Source: Geodermatophilus ruber (lineage in GTDB: Bacteria > Actinomycetota > Actinomycetes > Mycobacteriales > Geodermatophilaceae). Taken from it: a stretch of DNA of 64,000 nt. The position numbers and the translations under genes were made by a program. The notes beneath the pieces are model-generated. The model searched no databases. It was given only the letters and a program-made list of their open reading frames with translations, and was not told the origin of the DNA. The stretch covers positions 62,001-126,000 of the forward strand of contig NZ_FOSW01000009.1 in NCBI RefSeq assembly GCF_900114385.1, written 5' to 3'. Within the stretch, counting starts at the first letter, position 1; each line of letters opens with the position of its first letter. This document shows positions 16,092-24,375 of the stretch, one piece after another.

Positions 16092-17006
16092 TCAGGCGGC
16101 CCGCGCGGGCGCCCGCCCGAACAGGGTCCTGAGGAGCTCGTAGACCTGCTGCGGCTGGTCCGTCTGCGCCTGGTGGCCGGCGCCGTCCACCACGGAGAAG
16201 GGCACCTGCGGATAGCGCTCGCGCATGCCGGCACCGAGCGAGCCCAGCGGGGCGGTGCGGTCGTCGGCGCCCCAGATGATCGACCAGGGGACGGTGAGCT
16301 TGGCCAGGCGCGGACCGACCTCGAACACCTGCTGCTGGTCGGCGTCCTCGGTGAGGAGCGTGCGGTAGTGCCACAGCGAATCGAGCATCTCCCGGTGCCC
16401 GGGCAGCGATGCCACCGCGAACCGGGCCTCGACGAGTTCCTCGGTGAGCTGCGCGGGGTCGTTGACGATCGTCTCGAGGAACGCGACCAGGGACGCCCGG
16501 GAGCCGTCGAACCGGGGCAGCGGCACCGCGCGCCCGTCATCGCGCAGGCCGACCGCTGAGGCGAGGGTGGCCGTGCCGATCGTCCCGACCTGCTCGACGC
16601 GGGCCGGGTGGTCGAGTGCGTACTTCACCGTCACGTAGGCGCCCTGCGAGTTGCCGACGAGGCGCACCTGCCGGAGGCCGAGGACGTCGACGAACCCGGC
16701 GAGGTGCTCGACGAGAGTCTGGAACGAGTAGTCGATCAGCGGCTTGTCGGTGTGACCGGAACCGATCAGATCGACGGCCAGCACGCGGAAGTGCCGCGCC
16801 AGCAGGGGCAGGACCCGCGCCCAGCCGCTGGCCCCCGACGCCCCCGGGCCGCCGCCGTGCACCAGCACGACGGGGTCGCCCTCACCCGCCTCGACGTAGT
16901 GCGTCCGGACGCCGTGGACCGTCTCGCTCAGCGCCCGCACCTGGGGCACCACGACGGACCGGGAGCGGAACGGCGTGCCCTCGGCGACGCTGGCGGCCGC
17001 GGTCAT
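16092..17006 (-). CDS. Alpha/beta hydrolase, meta-cleavage product hydrolase type
   Basis: 304 residues. Features of the MhpC/BphD group: oxyanion region His-Gly-Gly-Gly-Pro-Gly-Ala, nucleophile elbow Gly-Asn-Ser-Gln-Gly, Asp in Ile-Trp-Gly-Ala-Asp-Asp-Arg and a C-terminal Gly-His-Gln-Ala. These enzymes split the C-C bond of 2-hydroxy-6-oxo-dienoates after extradiol ring opening, giving a carboxylic acid and 2-hydroxypenta-2,4-dienoate. ATG 17006 overlaps the stop of the upstream hydrolase (ATGA), so they are translated together. Its different elbow residue (Gln after Ser) compared with the neighbour suggests different side-chain preference. Confidence 0.85.
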   Translation of the reverse strand: MTAAASVAEGTPFRSRSVVVPQVRALSETVHGVRTHYVEAGEGDPVVLVHGGGPGASGASGWARVLPLLARHFRVLAVDLIGSGHTDKPLIDYSFQTLVEHLAGFVDVLGLRQVRLVGNSQGAYVTVKYALDHPARVEQVGTIGTATLASAVGLRDDGRAVPLPRFDGSRASLVAFLETIVNDPAQLTEELVEARFAVASLPGHREMLDSLWHYRTLLTEDADQQQVFEVGPRLAKLTVPWSIIWGADDRTAPLGSLGAGMRERYPQVPFSVVDGAGHQAQTDQPQQVYELLRTLFGRAPARAA

Positions 17007-17845
17007 GCCGCCGCCAGGAAGTCCAGGGCGACCCGGTTGAACTCTGCCGCGTGCTCGATCTGCGCCCAGTGCCCGCAGCGGCGGAAGACGTGCAGGCGGG
17101 AGTCCGGGATGTCGCGCAGCAGCTGCAGAGCGATCTCCAGGGGGTTCACCCGGTCCTCCCGGCCCCACACGATGAGCGTCCTCGCCCGGATCCGGGAGAA
17201 CTCGTCGGTCTGGTCCCGCCACGGCGCCGTGGAGCGCGCCGCGGCGTCCCGGTGGGACTCGTTGCGCGCCGCCCGCACTCGTTCCTCCAGCGCCTCCCGC
17301 GGCAGCAGGGCGGGGTCGAACAGCATGGTGTCCACCAGCGCTTGCATGGTCTCGACGCTCGGGTTCGCGCCCGCCTCGGCCAGCCGCCGGTGCCCCTCGG
17401 TCGGCTGCGGCACGACCACGGTGCGCGTCATCCCCGCTGCGCCGACGAGGACGAGCCGCTCGGTCCGCTCGGGGTGGTCGACGGCGAAGGCCATGGCCGT
17501 CGTGCCGCCCATGGAGTTGCCGACGAAGCTGGCGCGCTCGATGCCGAGGGCGTCCATCAGGTCACGGAGCGCCCGGGCCCGGACCGTCGTGGCCGGTTCG
17601 GCGTCGAAGACCACCGACTCGGACCCGCCGAACCCCAGCATGTCCACCAGCAGGGTGCGGTGCTGCTCCGCGAAGGGCCCGAGGTTGCCGCTGAAGTTGG
17701 ACCACGCGGTGGCCCCGGGGCCGCCGCCGTGCAGCATGATCACGGCCGGGCCCTGCCCCGCCTCGTGGTAGTGGACGCGGTAGGGCCCGGCCTGGACGGA
17801 GTGGCTCGTGCCCTCCTCGCTCAGCGTCGCCACGACCTGCGTCAT
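17003..17845 (-). CDS. Alpha/beta hydrolase, BphD/HsaD-like C-C hydrolase
   Basis: 280 residues with His-Gly-Gly-Gly-Pro-Gly-Ala-Thr-Ala-Trp, elbow Gly-Asn-Ser-Met-Gly-Gly, Asp in Val-Trp-Gly-Arg-Glu-Asp-Arg and a final Gly-His-Trp-Ala-Gln, the Ser-Asp-His triad layout of 2-hydroxy-6-oxo-dienoate hydrolases. The Ser-Met-Gly-Gly elbow is that of BphD/HsaD. ATG 17845 follows GAGAGGA. A strong hairpin separates it from the oxygenase beta gene, so it may be expressed at a lower level than the oxygenase from the same promoter. Confidence 0.85.
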   Translation of the reverse strand: MTQVVATLSEEGTSHSVQAGPYRVHYHEAGQGPAVIMLHGGGPGATAWSNFSGNLGPFAEQHRTLLVDMLGFGGSESVVFDAEPATTVRARALRDLMDALGIERASFVGNSMGGTTAMAFAVDHPERTERLVLVGAAGMTRTVVVPQPTEGHRRLAEAGANPSVETMQALVDTMLFDPALLPREALEERVRAARNESHRDAAARSTAPWRDQTDEFSRIRARTLIVWGREDRVNPLEIALQLLRDIPDSRLHVFRRCGHWAQIEHAAEFNRVALDFLAAA

Positions 17846-17874
17846 GCGTGTCCTCTCTCGTGCAGCCGCCGGGC

Positions 17875-17908
17875 GCACCGCCGGCCCCCGTGCGGGGGCC
17901 GGCGGTGC
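17875..17908 (-). terminator. Perfect 15-bp hairpin inside the leftward operon
   Basis: GCACCGCCGGCCCCC and its exact complement surround the tetraloop GTGC, 11 bases after the oxygenase beta stop. It could stop most transcripts after the oxygenase genes or protect their mRNA. Confidence 0.7.
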
Positions 17909-17919
17909 ACGTACCGGCA

Positions 17920-18417
17920 TCAGAAGAAGATGGCGATGCCGCGGGGCAGGACCGTGGCGTCGAGGTGGACCTCGCGCCGCGCGATCTTCCAGCCGCCGTC
18001 GACCCGGCGCAGCCGGTCCCGGCGCCGGCCGGCCCACCACGCCTCGTCGCGGAGCTTGCGGGCCTGGCGGACGGTGAAGGCGCTGAGCACTTCGACCTCG
18101 TCGGGCTCGGGCCCCTCGTCCACCACGACGTTGCTGATGAGGTGGCAGGTCATCGACACCGGGGTCTCCACGTGCGAGTACCCGGTGGCGTCCTTGCGGA
18201 CCCGGACCGTCAGCATCTGCTTGTCGTCCTTGATGACGGGGTGGCCCGCCGGCGCCACGTCCCCCTGGACGTACTCCCGCAGGGGGACGAGGTACTCGGC
18301 GTCCTCGGTGAAGAGGTCCAGCCAGTCCTCGAGGCGGTGCTCGTCGAGGATGTGCGCCTCCCGGTACAGGAAGTCCTCGACCTCGCGCTTGAGCTCCCAG
18401 TTCACCGATGTCGTCAT
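17920..18417 (-). CDS. Aromatic-ring-hydroxylating dioxygenase beta subunit
   Basis: 165 residues with the scytalone-dehydratase-like fold of the family: Phe-Leu-Tyr-Arg-Glu-Ala near the start, Trp-Leu-Asp-Leu-Phe-Thr-Glu-Asp-Ala-Glu-Tyr-Leu-Val-Pro, Ser-Asn-Val-Val-Val-Asp and a C-terminal Trp-Lys-Ile-Ala-Arg-Arg. Beta subunits are structural partners in alpha3beta3 oxygenases. It starts two bases after the alpha stop. Normal length for the family. A strong hairpin follows it. Confidence 0.9.
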   Translation of the reverse strand: MTTSVNWELKREVEDFLYREAHILDEHRLEDWLDLFTEDAEYLVPLREYVQGDVAPAGHPVIKDDKQMLTVRVRKDATGYSHVETPVSMTCHLISNVVVDEGPEPDEVEVLSAFTVRQARKLRDEAWWAGRRRDRLRRVDGGWKIARREVHLDATVLPRGIAIFF

Positions 18418-18419
18418 CG

Positions 18420-19907
18420 TCAGCTCCGCTCCATCATCTCGAGCCAGAACCGGTAGAACTGGCGCTGGTTGACCTCGCTGGGGTTGGGGCCGAGGTTCCC
18501 GGGGAGGCCCTTGGGGCCCTCGTCCTCGTGGCCGAGCTGCAGGCCGTAGTGGAACGGGCGCCGCCAGCTCCGCGCCGGCTTGCCGGCCTCGACCATCCGC
18601 TCGAAGTTCTCGACGTCGTCGGGGGCGATCACGCCGGCCCCGTGCTGACCCTGGTAGACCCGCTGCACCGCGAGGTCCTTGACCACCTGGGGTGCGTCGC
18701 GCTCGACCATGGTCCACTGCCAGCACTCGTGCTCGACCGGCCCGCGCGGGTGGAACATCTGGAAGTGGCGGCCGAGCATGGGCGAGAAGAAGCCCATCAG
18801 CGCCATGTTGGGGTAGACCAGCCCGTTCATGAAGCTGTACGGCTTGACCGGTCGACCCTGGGCGAGCTCGAGGAGCTTCTCCCTCCGGTACTCCACCCAG
18901 TCGACCGCCTCGGGGCCCAGCTCCTGGGCCTCGGCGAGGTCCCGCTTGAACAGCGAGTCGTTGTCGGCCACGACCATGCCCATGCCCATGGGCGCGCCTC
19001 GGCCGTTGCCACCGGCGCTGCCCTCGTACATCGGCCCGTCCGTGGTCCCGGGGTAGGTGATGATCGGGATCCGGACCCCCTGCTCCATGAAGTCCTGGAT
19101 CATGGCCAGCCAGGAGACGTGGGTCGCGGAGTACACGTGGTAGTCGTCGCCGATGAAGTTCTCGCAGACGAGCTTCCAGTTGCCGGGGGAGCGGTACCGG
19201 TGCCAGCCCGGCAGCATCTCCAGCCCGCCGAGCGGGGTGGAGAGCACGAAGTTCTCCAGCCACCAGCGCGCGTCCGCATCCAGCCAGCTCTCGAAGGCGG
19301 GGGCCGAGCGGTCGAAGGTCGCGAACAGCAGCCCGTGGAAGTTGACGACCTGCGCGACCGGCTCGAGTCCCCAGGCCGCCTTGTCCAGCTCTCCCCGGTA
19401 GAGCATCTGCTCCATCGGCGCCCCGGTGAGCGCGCCGTCGAGACCGAAGCTCCAGCCGTGGTACGAGCAGGTGAACCCCTTCACGTTGCCGCGGTCGAAG
19501 AGGCAGACCTGGTTGCCGCGGTGCGAGCACTTGTTCACGAGGACGCGGATCTCGCCCTGGGCGTCCCGGACGACGATGACGGGCACCTCGCCCATGTAGT
19601 TGGTGATGTAGTCACCGGGCTTGCGGACCATGTCCTCGTGGCCGACCACCAGCCAGGCGCGGTCGAAGACCCGCTCGGCCTCGACGCGGTAGACCTCCTC
19701 GTCGAAGTGGATGGCGGGTGCGACCAGCCCGTGCTCCCAGTCGACGATCTCCCGCAGCGCGTCGACGGTCCGCGCGGAGGTCCCCGCCCGGGGCCGCGGC
19801 GGCGCGCTGCCCGATGCGGCCGGCTGCGCGCCGGGATCCTGCCACCGCGTGGCGGTCGGTAGGCCGGCGTCCGGTGTGTCCGTGCCGGTGCCCTCGACGG
19901 TCGACAT
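18420..19907 (-). CDS. Rieske non-haem iron oxygenase alpha subunit
   Basis: 495 residues. Rieske centre ligands Cys127-x-His129 and Cys147-x2-His150; mononuclear iron site Asp-Asp-Tyr-His257-x5-His263 near residue 255, with the conserved bridging Asp. About 40 extra N-terminal residues rich in Pro/Ala precede the usual start of the family. It dihydroxylates an aromatic ring with electrons from a Rieske ferredoxin, probably the one at 14757. It is the first gene of the leftward operon, driven from the repeated promoter at 19990-20019. Substrate unknown; downstream hydrolases suggest a ring with an acyl- or aryl-type side chain. Confidence 0.92.
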   Translation of the reverse strand: MSTVEGTGTDTPDAGLPTATRWQDPGAQPAASGSAPPRPRAGTSARTVDALREIVDWEHGLVAPAIHFDEEVYRVEAERVFDRAWLVVGHEDMVRKPGDYITNYMGEVPVIVVRDAQGEIRVLVNKCSHRGNQVCLFDRGNVKGFTCSYHGWSFGLDGALTGAPMEQMLYRGELDKAAWGLEPVAQVVNFHGLLFATFDRSAPAFESWLDADARWWLENFVLSTPLGGLEMLPGWHRYRSPGNWKLVCENFIGDDYHVYSATHVSWLAMIQDFMEQGVRIPIITYPGTTDGPMYEGSAGGNGRGAPMGMGMVVADNDSLFKRDLAEAQELGPEAVDWVEYRREKLLELAQGRPVKPYSFMNGLVYPNMALMGFFSPMLGRHFQMFHPRGPVEHECWQWTMVERDAPQVVKDLAVQRVYQGQHGAGVIAPDDVENFERMVEAGKPARSWRRPFHYGLQLGHEDEGPKGLPGNLGPNPSEVNQRQFYRFWLEMMERS

Positions 19908-19989
19908 GGCCCCAGCTCCCTTCGAACGGATCTCGCCGGACGGCGGCCGCGGCGGCCGCGGAGCGCTCGGCGTGGCGTGTGGGAGCAGG

Positions 19990-20034
19990 ACGCTATGGCG
20001 TGCATCACAGTGGTGTCCATAGAATAGTTCGGAT
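19990..20034 (-). promoter_or_regulatory. Promoter/operator copy A of the LysR-linked aromatic operons
   Basis: On the minus strand: ATCCGAACTATTCTATGGAC (20034-20015), -35 TGGACA (20019-20014), 18-base spacer, -10 TAGCGT (19995-19990). About 44 bases here are repeated with few changes at 23012-23055 in the same position relative to the next gene. TCC..GGA arms bound an imperfect palindrome directly upstream of the -35 box, a normal LysR activator position. Leader to the ATG about 76 bases. The remaining gap to 20195 (also the promoter region of the rightward hydratase) shows only a possible TTGACG near 20071. Confidence 0.75.
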
Positions 20035-20195
20035 TGCAGCTATTCACGACGCGCATTGATCTGCGTTGACGCGGTCGAGGGGCTGCCCTGGAACCAGCCC
20101 GGATCCGCCCGACCACCAGGAGCGTTCATGGCCGTCCCCGACCCCGTTCGTCACCGCGGCAGGACGCGGTTGCCCTCCTCCGCCGAGGGCCCGCG

Positions 20196-20978
20196 GTGAC
20201 CGCGTGGACAGTGGACCGGGCCGCTGCCGAACTGCTGTCCTGCGAGGACACGCGGCGCGAGCGCGGGCCGATCACCGAGGAGTGGCCGGACCTCGACCTC
20301 GAGAGCGCCTACGCCGTCCAGGACGAGGTGCTGCGCCGGAGACTGGAACGCGGCGAGCGGCTGGTGGGGGTGAAGCTGGGGCTGACCTCGCGGGCGAAGC
20401 AGGCGCGGATGGGGATCGCGTCCCCGCTGACCGCGTGGCTCACCGACGCGATGGTCCTGCCGGCCGGCGTGCCCGTGCCCCGGGAGCGGTTCATCCACCC
20501 CCGAGCCGAGCCGGAGATCGTGTTCGTCCTCGGCCGGGAGCTGCGCGGCCCGGGCGTGACGGCGGCCGTGGCGCTGCGGGCGGTGGACGCGGTGTACGCG
20601 GGGATGGAGATCATCGACTCCCGCTACCGCGACTTCCGGTTCACCCTGCCCGACGTCGTCGCGGACAACGCGTCGTCGGCCGCCTTCGTCACCGGCCCGG
20701 TGCTCCGCTCGCCGTACGGCCTGGACCTCTCCCTCGAGGCCTGCCGGCTGGAGGTGGACGGCCAGGTCGTCGACTCGGCCGCCGGAGCCGCCGTGCAGGG
20801 CCACCCGGCCGAGGCGCTCGCCCTGGCGGCCAACTCGCTCGGCGCCCGGGGGCTTGCGCTGCAGCCCGACTGGCTCGTCCTCACCGGCGGGATGACCGAC
20901 GCCGTCGCCGTCGAGCCGGGACACAGCGTCGCCGCGCACTTCACGTCACTGGGCTCGATCACCCTCGCCGGAGGCTGA
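20196..20978 (+). CDS. 2-oxopent-4-enoate hydratase (MhpD/DmpE family)
   Basis: 260 residues with hallmarks of the hydratase/decarboxylase branch of the FAH superfamily: Gly-Val-Lys-Leu-Gly-Leu-Thr-Ser near 68, Arg-Ala-Glu-Pro-Glu-Ile near 107 (Mg-binding glutamates) and Ala-Asp-Asn-Ala-Ser-Ser near 154. It adds water to 2-hydroxypenta-2,4-dienoate, giving 4-hydroxy-2-oxovalerate, or acts on oxalocrotonate. GTG 20196 lacks a strong ribosome site. It is a single gene divergent from the oxygenase operon and ended by a strong terminator. A second hydratase domain is encoded at 26144. Confidence 0.85.
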   Translation: MTAWTVDRAAAELLSCEDTRRERGPITEEWPDLDLESAYAVQDEVLRRRLERGERLVGVKLGLTSRAKQARMGIASPLTAWLTDAMVLPAGVPVPRERFIHPRAEPEIVFVLGRELRGPGVTAAVALRAVDAVYAGMEIIDSRYRDFRFTLPDVVADNASSAAFVTGPVLRSPYGLDLSLEACRLEVDGQVVDSAAGAAVQGHPAEALALAANSLGARGLALQPDWLVLTGGMTDAVAVEPGHSVAAHFTSLGSITLAGG

Positions 20979-20980
20979 GC

Positions 20981-21015
20981 GGCACGGGATCCCGGGTGGG
21001 TTGGGATCCCGTGCC
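20981..21015. terminator. Terminator between convergent hydratase and SDR genes
   Basis: A perfect 13-bp stem GGCACGGGATCCC with its complement and a 9-base G/T loop, between two converging genes. Confidence 0.8.
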
Positions 21016-21027
21016 GGCCTCATGCCC

Positions 21028-21867
21028 TCACTTCAGCGCGTACCCCGCGTCCACGGTCATGGCGGCACCGGTGACGTACCGGCTGTCGTCGGAGGCCAGG
21101 AACACGACCATCCTGCTGACGTCGACCGGGTCGATCCACGGCACGGGCAGGAGGTTGAGCGCCACGTAGGGCGACTCCGGCGCCTCGGCGTCCGCGCGGG
21201 TCGGCTCGTCGAGGTAGGGCATGAACAGCTTCATGATCGAGGGGTTCTGGATCATCGGCGTGTCGACCTGGGTCGGCAGCACCGCGTTGACCCGGATCCC
21301 GTGGGGCGCCAGCTCGATGGCCAGCGTCTCGGTCAACCCCAGGATGCCGTGCTTGGTCACCACGTAGTGACCGAGGTTCGGGACGGCGCGCTTGGCCGTC
21401 GAGGAGCTCGTCAGGATGAACGAACCACCCCGGCCGCCCTGGACGACGTGCGGGATGGCTGCCTTGACCGTGTGGAACGCGCCGGTGAGGTTGACGTCGA
21501 TCACGTCCCGCCACGTCGCCTCCTCCATCTCGGCGATCGGGCTCATGGAGGCGATCCCGGCGTTGACGCAGACGATGTCCAGACCGCCCAGCTGCGCGAC
21601 GGCGGCGTGGACCTCGGCGGTCAGGGCCGGCAGGTCGCGGATGTCGACCTGGTGGGTGGTGATCCGCCGGTCGAGCTGTTCCACCAGCTTCGCGGTCTCG
21701 GCCAGGTCGTCCGGTGTGGACAGGGGGTAGGGCACGCTGTCGATCTGGGCGCACAGGTCGATCGCGATGATGTCCGCCCCCTCGCTCGCCAGGGAGACGG
21801 CGTGGGAACGCCCTTGGCCTCGTGCCGCGCCCGTCACCAGGGCCACCTTTCCTTCCAGCTTCGACAT
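21028..21867 (-). CDS. Mycofactocin-type SDR oxidoreductase
   Basis: 279 residues. Standard SDR parts: Thr-Gly-Ala-Ala-Arg-Gly-Gln-Gly near 13, catalytic Ser-Ser-Ser and Tyr-Val-Val-Thr-Lys near 165. The insertion after strand 2 (Asp-Leu-Cys-Ala-Gln-Ile-Asp-Ser-Val-Pro-Tyr-Pro, ending Asp-Leu-Ala-Glu-Thr) is the mark of mycofactocin-coupled SDRs such as carveol dehydrogenases, which hold NAD tightly and pass electrons to the peptide-derived cofactor mycofactocin. ATG 21867 follows GAGAGGAG. It should oxidise an alcohol produced or used by this cluster. It implies that the genome encodes mycofactocin biosynthesis, though not here. Confidence 0.82.
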   Translation of the reverse strand: MSKLEGKVALVTGAARGQGRSHAVSLASEGADIIAIDLCAQIDSVPYPLSTPDDLAETAKLVEQLDRRITTHQVDIRDLPALTAEVHAAVAQLGGLDIVCVNAGIASMSPIAEMEEATWRDVIDVNLTGAFHTVKAAIPHVVQGGRGGSFILTSSSTAKRAVPNLGHYVVTKHGILGLTETLAIELAPHGIRVNAVLPTQVDTPMIQNPSIMKLFMPYLDEPTRADAEAPESPYVALNLLPVPWIDPVDVSRMVVFLASDDSRYVTGAAMTVDAGYALK

Positions 21868-22099
21868 CGCGGGCAGCTCCTCTCGACAGGGGATCTCGTG
21901 CGGGTGGCTCCGGGGTCCGGAGAGCGCCGCGCGCGACGACGCAGGAGAGGGACGCGGAGAAGACGGCGGGAGCGCCCGGGGAAACGGCGCCGCCGGGGCC
22001 TGCCGGACCCGGAGGTGACGGGCACCGTAGGAGACGACCGGTGCTGCCCACAAGATCGGGTGGGGCTCGCGACATCCGGCTGTCGTTCAGGGACGGGCG

Positions 22100-22987
22100 T
22101 CAGGCCTCGGGCGGGTGGGTGTGCCGGACGTGCCGGGCGAAGGCGCGGACCGGTGGCGCGAGGGGGCGGTGGCGGGCCCAGTAGAGCCAGATCGGCGTGG
22201 TCATGGGGTAGCGCTCGTCCACGAGCACCGGCCAGGTCCCCGCCGGATCCAGGGCGAGGTTGTCGTCGGCCAGCACGGCGACCCCGAGTCCCGCGCGGGC
22301 CATCGCGACGAGGGTGGGGGCGTTGCCCGTCTCGAGCGCGGTGTTCAGCACCACCCCCTCCTCGCGCAGGGCCGGCTCCAGGAGGCGCCGGGTCAGGCTG
22401 CCCGGCCCGCCGATGAGCACTGGCACGCCCGCCAGCTCCGACGCCGGGATCTCCGCCCGGTGGCGCCACGGGTGGTCCTCGGCGGTGACGACGATCAGCT
22501 GGACCTCGCCCAGGCGGTGCCCGGCCAGCGCCTCGTCGGAGCGCGGGAGCGCGGTCACGAAGTCGACGTCGCCGGTGAGGACCTGCTCCACCGGCGGCAA
22601 CCCCGGCGACTCGTGAACGGCGACGTGCACCCCGGGGTGGGTCCGGTGGAACCGGCCGATGAGCGGTGCGAGGAAGCGCGGCACGTGGGGGTGTGCGCAG
22701 CCGATGGACACCACCCCGGCCCGGCCGTGCGCCAGTTCGCCGCTGAGCACCCGGATGGCCTCGGCCTGGGCGAGCAGCTGCTCGGCCCGCGGCAGCAGCT
22801 GGGAGCCCGCGCTCGTGATGACCACGCCGCGGCCGGAGCGCTCGAACAGGGGGACGGCGAGCTCCGCCTCCAGCGCCTTGACCTGGCGCCACAGCGACGG
22901 CTGTGCCACGTCGAGCCGCTCGGCCGCGCCCAGGAACGAGCCCACGTGCGCCACCTCGGCGAAGTACCGCAGCTGCCGTAGCTCCAT
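22100..22987 (-). CDS. LysR family transcriptional regulator
   Basis: 295 residues: N-terminal winged HTH (Leu-Arg-Gln-Leu-Arg-Tyr-Phe-Ala-Glu-Val; Ala-Gln-Pro-Ser-Leu-Trp-Arg-Gln-Val as recognition helix) and a two-lobe effector domain. ATG 22987 has GGAG seven bases upstream; TTG 22990 directly before it is an alternative. It is divergent from the SDR operon starting at 23142, and the intergenic operator is duplicated in front of the oxygenase operon at 19907, so this protein most likely activates both operons in response to an aromatic intermediate. Confidence 0.88.
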   Translation of the reverse strand: MELRQLRYFAEVAHVGSFLGAAERLDVAQPSLWRQVKALEAELAVPLFERSGRGVVITSAGSQLLPRAEQLLAQAEAIRVLSGELAHGRAGVVSIGCAHPHVPRFLAPLIGRFHRTHPGVHVAVHESPGLPPVEQVLTGDVDFVTALPRSDEALAGHRLGEVQLIVVTAEDHPWRHRAEIPASELAGVPVLIGGPGSLTRRLLEPALREEGVVLNTALETGNAPTLVAMARAGLGVAVLADDNLALDPAGTWPVLVDERYPMTTPIWLYWARHRPLAPPVRAFARHVRHTHPPEA

Positions 22988-23011
22988 CAATGCTCCATCT
23001 GCATAGCTTGT

Positions 23012-23056
23012 ATCCGAACTATTCTATGGACGTCACTGTGATCTGCGCCATAGCGT
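23012..23056 (+). promoter_or_regulatory. Promoter/operator copy B, between LysR and the rightward operon
   Basis: ATCCGAACTATTCTATGGAC at 23012-23031 is identical to copy A; -35 TGGACG (23027-23032), 18-base spacer, -10 TAGCGT (23051-23056). Leader to ATG 23142 is about 79 bases, almost the same as for copy A. The location next to the LysR gene also suits autoregulation. Confidence 0.75.
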
Positions 23057-23141
23057 GGCGCTCCGCATCGCCCGGCAGGACGACGGTCGTGGACCGGGTC
23101 GCCCTCCGCCGGCGCCGACCTTCGCAGTGAGGAGCGCGAGC

Positions 23142-24230
23142 ATGTCGATCGACGAGGCGACCAGCGCCGAGTCCCCGGGCGCAGCCGCCGTCACGGCCCG
23201 GCAGAGAGAGATGGTGGAGCGCACCCTCCGCGAGTGGCGGGGTGAGCTCGAGGGCCGGGTCGCGGTGGTCACCGGTGGCGCCCGCGGCATCGGCCGGTGC
23301 ATGGCCGAGGGCCTGGTGCGCGCCGGCGCGAGGGTCGTCGCCGCCGACCGGACCTGGGACGGCGCCGAGGACTTCCGCAAGCAGCTCGAGGCCGATCAGG
23401 GGATGGCCGTCGAGATGGACATCACCGACGACGCCCAGCTCGACGCCGCGCTGGCGGCGGTCCTGGACCGGTTCGGGACCGTCGACATCCTCATCAACAA
23501 CGCGGCGCTGGTCTCCGAGACGCTCTTCTACCCGACCGGGCACCGCAACACCCTGGACACCACGGACGACGACTGGCGTGTGATGTTCGACGTCAACGTC
23601 TTCGGGACCCTGAAGGTCATCCGCCGGTTCATCAGGCCCATGCAGGAGAAGAAGCGGGGCAGCATCATCAACGTCGTCAGCAGCGGCGTCCTCAACGTCG
23701 CGGCCGGCGGCGGTTACCACGGGTTGCGGCCATGGACGGTGGAGATGCCCTACCAGGCCACCAAGGCCGCCGTCACCGCGCTGACCTTCTACCTGGGTGA
23801 GGAGGTGCGCGGCGACGGCGTCGCAGTCAACGCGATCATGCCGGGGCACACCCGGGCCTCGTGGTTCGACGCCACGGCGCGCGCGTTCAACGACATCGGC
23901 GTCGTCTACTTCATGCGGCCCGCGATCGCCGAGCACCTGCTGCCGATCACCCTGTTCCTCTCCGCCCAGGACGGTCGGGGAGCGGCCGGCCGGCTGTACT
24001 ACGTGCCCGAGTGGAACTACGACCACGGCTTCGGCGACTACGCCGCGTGGCAGGACCACGAGCTGCCGGCCGACATGGAGGAGATGTACGGCCGGCTCGA
24101 GGCGGCCATGCCGCAGTACGAGCGGGCCGGCGTGCCGCACCTGCCCTTCGACGCGCAGGGCGCGCTCTACACCGCGGCCATGGCCAACCTCGGCGCGCAG
24201 GAGAGCTGGGCCGGCGGCAGCACCCAGTGA
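23142..24230 (+). CDS. Long short-chain dehydrogenase/reductase
   Basis: 362 residues, about 100 more than a classical SDR. An N-terminal helix-rich segment (~45 residues) precedes the cofactor loop Thr-Gly-Gly-Ala-Arg-Gly-Ile-Gly; Asn-Asn-Ala-Ala, Ser-Ser-Gly and Tyr-Gln-Ala-Thr-Lys give the Asn-Ser-Tyr-Lys tetrad. A C-terminal extension of ~90 residues is rich in Trp and Tyr (Tyr-Tyr-Val-Pro-Glu-Trp-Asn-Tyr-Asp-His-Gly). By position it is the first gene of the rightward aromatic operon and may be the cis-dihydrodiol dehydrogenase for the oxygenase at 18420, but the extension is unusual for that role. ATG 23142 follows GAGGAG. Confidence 0.8.
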   Translation: MSIDEATSAESPGAAAVTARQREMVERTLREWRGELEGRVAVVTGGARGIGRCMAEGLVRAGARVVAADRTWDGAEDFRKQLEADQGMAVEMDITDDAQLDAALAAVLDRFGTVDILINNAALVSETLFYPTGHRNTLDTTDDDWRVMFDVNVFGTLKVIRRFIRPMQEKKRGSIINVVSSGVLNVAAGGGYHGLRPWTVEMPYQATKAAVTALTFYLGEEVRGDGVAVNAIMPGHTRASWFDATARAFNDIGVVYFMRPAIAEHLLPITLFLSAQDGRGAAGRLYYVPEWNYDHGFGDYAAWQDHELPADMEEMYGRLEAAMPQYERAGVPHLPFDAQGALYTAAMANLGAQESWAGGSTQ

Positions 24231-24255
24231 GCTGACCTCCGGCCGGATCCCGGCG

Positions 24256-24331
24256 AGCGGCCGGCCGCCCGGGGGCCGGCCGCTGCAGCAGCCGCCCGGT
24301 GCGGCGGGCAGCGGCCGACCGCTGCCCGCCG
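24256..24331 (+). repeat. Two tandem hairpins in an intra-operon gap
   Basis: AGCGGCCGGC (24256-24265) pairs with 24275-24284, and CGGCGGGCAGCGG (24302-24314) pairs perfectly with 24319-24331 across the loop CCGA. They lie in the 145-base gap between the SDR and the hydrolase genes and may reduce expression of the downstream genes. Confidence 0.6.
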
Positions 24332-24375
24332 GGCCGGCCGGTCCGCACCCGCTGCCCTCATCAGGAAGGACAGTC

